A stretch of 7,291 nt of DNA from Microbacteriaceae bacterium (GTDB lineage: Bacteria > Actinomycetota > Actinomycetes > Actinomycetales > Microbacteriaceae): the NCBI GenBank assembly GCA_012719255.1, contig JAAYAS010000212.1, positions 1 to 7,291 on the forward strand. Direction: 5' to 3'. This document shows, piece after piece, positions 5,294 to 7,291 of the stretch. The notes under the pieces were generated by a model. The model made no database searches, was not told the origin of the DNA, and worked only from the letters and a program-made list of their open reading frames with translations. The position numbers were made by a program, and so were the translations under genes. Within the stretch, counting starts at the first letter, position 1, and every line of letters starts with the position of its first letter.

Positions 5294-7291
5294 TCAGCCT
5301 AGGTCACCCGAATGGCGCGCCGGGGCGAGCAGATCGGCGACCTCGCTCCGCAGCATCTCGGCGAAGCGCGCCTCTGAGAACGTCTCGGCATGGGCGCGGA
5401 TGCGATCGGCGTCGAACGCGCGCGAGCGCAGCTCGAGCACCGCCGCGCGGATGCCCGGCGCATCGGGGGCGTCGAAGTGCACGCCGGTAACGCCCTCGAC
5501 CACCGTGTCGAGGTAGCCGCCCGAGCGCAGCGCCGCGACCGGCTTGCCCCAGGCCGCCGCCTCGAGCACCGTGAGGCCGAAGTCCTCGTGCGAGGGGGCG
5601 ATGAGCCCGTGCGACGCGGCGTAGGCCCAGCGCAGCTCGGCGTCGGAGATGCCCGACACGATGCGGACGTTGTCGCCGCGGCGCCGCTCGAGCTCGTCGC
5701 GCATCGGGCCGTCGCCGACGATGAGCAGCCGCTCGCCGGGCAGCTCGGCGAAGGCGTCGATCGCGTGCTGCACGTGCTTGTAGGGCATGAGCCGCGACAC
5801 GATGAGGAAGAACCCGCGCCCCTCGTCGACCCAGTCGGCCGCCGCGGTGAGCGGGCGCCGCTCGCCGGTGGCGTCGATGCCGTGGGGTGGGAAGCGCAGC
5901 GTCGAGTCGCGGTGGTAGACGCGGGCGATCCGCTCGCGCACGACGGTGGAGTTGGCGAGGTAGCGGTCGGCGCGCCGCGCGGCGCGGCGGTCCCAGCGCC
6001 GGAGGGCGGGTGCGAGCACGCCGAGCGCGAGCCGCTTCGCCGTCGAGGCCGACTCGCCGAGGTAGTCGTCGGCGAGGTAGAGCCAGCGCGCGGGCGTGTG
6101 GCAGTAGACCAGCATCCGGCCGTCGGTGCGGAAGCCGTGCGCCCACCCCGACGAGGAGGCGATCACGACGTCGGCTTCGATGCGCATCCGCCCCGAGGCG
6201 GGGGCGAGCAGCGGCAGCGCCCGTCGGTGGTCGCGGCGCAGCGCCCCGATGCGGTTGAGCGGCGAGACGACGATGTCGCGCTGCGCGAACTCGGGGAAGG
6301 TGCCCTCGGGGTCGTAGAGGGTGGTGTGGATGCGCGCCTCGGGGAAGGCGCGCGACATCGCGAGCACCACCCGCTCGGCCCCGCCGCGCTGCGTGAGGTA
6401 GTCGTGCGCGATCGCGACGACCGGAGCGCGATCGGCGCTCGGGCCGATGCCGAGCTCGTCGAGGAGCGCCGCGACCCGCTCGCGGCCGGCGGCCGGCGAG
6501 AAGCGCTGCCGCCAGCGCTCGCGGGCCCGCTGCTGCGCCGCCGCGCGCACGTCGCCGGGTTGCGCGGCGGCCGCGGCGACGGCCTCGGCGAGGGCGGCGG
6601 CATCGCCCGGCGGTACGATGCGGCCCGCGTCGCCGACGATCTCCGGGAGCGCGCCGTTGTCGGCGACGACGAGCGGCGCACCGGCGGCGAGCGACTCGGC
6701 GGCGACGAGCCCGAAGGGCTCGCCCCACACCGACGGCACCGTCGCGACGTCGACGCGGGCGAAGTAGTCGGCGGGATCGATCCAGCCCGGGCGGTCGACG
6801 AGGTGGGCGATCGGGGCGAGCGCCTCCTCGACCCGCGCCCGATCGGCCGCGTCGACGAACCGCGGCTCGCCCGCGAGCAGCAGTCGCCAGCGGCCGGGTT
6901 CGGCGGCGTCGAGCCGGGCGATCGCCGCGGCGAGCACGTCGACGCCCTTGTCGGGCGAGGGCCGCCCGAGGAATCCCACGACCCGGGGCGCGTCGGCCTC
7001 GGCCGAGCGGGGTTTGGCGGCGGGCAGATCGGCGGTCCAGTTCACGAGGGGCCGGGCTCCCGGCACTCGCGTCGCCATCCACTCCGAGGGCACGAGCACC
7101 GCGAGCGCGCCCGCGCGCGCGGCCCTGGCGAGCGCGCGCTGGGCGCGGCCGCGCGGCTCCTGATGCAGGTGCACGATGCGATCGGGCCTCCCCGCCGTCG
7201 CCGCGGCCGGCACCAGCCCGTGGCACCAGAGCACCCCGCGTCGGGCGGTGGCGTCCCACCGGCGCAGCGCGCGCATCCATCCGGCTCGATC
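5294..7291 (-). CDS. Tandem GT4-GT4 two-domain glycosyltransferase; 5' end cut by window edge
   Basis: 665 residues are visible, counted here from the first codon inside the window (7291). The frame is open at the edge. The ATG at 7276 would leave domain 1 without its N-terminal Rossmann half, so the true start lies outside. Domain 1 (to about 275) has IVHLHQEP, a GFLGRPSPDKG donor-domain start (106-116) and WGEPFGLVAAESLAAG, with E191 and E199 in the GT4 E-x7-E spacing. A short linker (about 276-289) contains no ATG, GTG or TTG in frame. Domain 2 restarts a complete GT4 protein: VVAIAHDYLTQRGGAERVV (291-309), VIASSSGWAHGF, VYCHTPARWLY, FFLIVSRLMPYK (494-505), LLIVGDGPMRDEL and SHEDFGLTVLEAAAWGKP, with E569 and E577 as the second E-x7-E pair. 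Both active sites look intact, so one polypeptide may add two successive sugars. It leads the visible gene series; donors are unknown. Confidence 0.92.
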   Translation of the reverse strand, partial: DRAGWMRALRRWDATARRGVLWCHGLVPAAATAGRPDRIVHLHQEPRGRAQRALARAARAGALAVLVPSEWMATRVPGARPLVNWTADLPAAKPRSAEADAPRVVGFLGRPSPDKGVDVLAAAIARLDAAEPGRWRLLLAGEPRFVDAADRARVEEALAPIAHLVDRPGWIDPADYFARVDVATVPSVWGEPFGLVAAESLAAGAPLVVADNGALPEIVGDAGRIVPPGDAAALAEAVAAAAAQPGDVRAAAQQRARERWRQRFSPAAGRERVAALLDELGIGPSADRAPVVAIAHDYLTQRGGAERVVLAMSRAFPEARIHTTLYDPEGTFPEFAQRDIVVSPLNRIGALRRDHRRALPLLAPASGRMRIEADVVIASSSGWAHGFRTDGRMLVYCHTPARWLYLADDYLGESASTAKRLALGVLAPALRRWDRRAARRADRYLANSTVVRERIARVYHRDSTLRFPPHGIDATGERRPLTAAADWVDEGRGFFLIVSRLMPYKHVQHAIDAFAELPGERLLIVGDGPMRDELERRRGDNVRIVSGISDAELRWAYAASHGLIAPSHEDFGLTVLEAAAWGKPVAALRSGGYLDTVVEGVTGVHFDAPDAPGIRAAVLELRSRAFDADRIRAHAETFSEARFAEMLRSEVADLLAPARHSGDLG

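Noticed and set aside
3130..5516. Two long overlapping plus-strand open frames (3130-4416 and 4155-5516)
   Set aside because: Both are antisense shadows of the CgeB-type and GT2 genes, without domains or matching gene boundaries.
7274..7276. ATG near the right edge as the true start of the GT4 fusion
   Set aside because: Starting there would remove the N-terminal half of the first GT4 domain, and the frame stays open to the edge, so the gene is treated as partial.
5304..7280. Second long minus-strand frame over the GT4 fusion
   Set aside because: Composition is almost entirely Arg/Ala/Gly with no motifs; the neighbouring frame encodes both GT4 domains.

Overview
The window is very GC-rich DNA with strong G/C bias at third codon positions and many GTG/ATG start codons behind GGAGG-type ribosome binding sites. 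This fits a high-GC actinobacterium. I favour a Microbacteriaceae-like organism (Agromyces, Leucobacter or Microbacterium type), but that is an inference from codon style only.

All six genes lie on the minus strand, so transcription runs from high to low coordinates. In that order they are: (1) a tandem two-domain GT4 glycosyltransferase, cut at its 5' end by the right window edge (5294-7291); (2) after a 98-base gap, a GT2 WbbL/rhamnosyltransferase-like enzyme (4113-5195); (3) a CgeB-type glycosyltransferase (3085-4116); (4) a divergent GT-B-like protein with HP and ST motifs, which I propose as the nonulosonic (sialic-type) acid transferase (1916-3094); (5) a CMP-nonulosonate cytidylyltransferase of the NeuA family (1137-1919); (6) a NeuB-family nonulosonate synthase with an N-terminal CBS-domain pair, running off the left edge (1-1140). 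Genes 2 to 6 are joined by stop/start overlaps of 4, 10, 4 and 4 bases, so they look like one translationally coupled operon.

Together the genes form part of a surface-glycan locus. NeuB would condense phosphoenolpyruvate with a hexose or hexosamine-type precursor to make a nine-carbon alpha-keto acid. NeuA would activate it with CTP. The other enzymes would build a heteropolymer and add the activated sugar to it. Some actinobacteria carry nonulosonic-acid wall polymers (teichulosonic acids, often with Kdn), which is a plausible product. No epimerase (NeuC), phosphatase, polymerase, flippase, ABC exporter or ligase lies in the window, so neither the exact sugar nor the export route can be fixed.

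The most unusual points are the CBS-NeuB fusion, the unassigned GT-B-like protein placed directly before neuA/neuB, and the GT4-GT4 fusion. No RNA genes, mobile elements, CRISPR arrays or long repeats were seen. The only non-coding stretch is the 98-base gap at 5196-5293.
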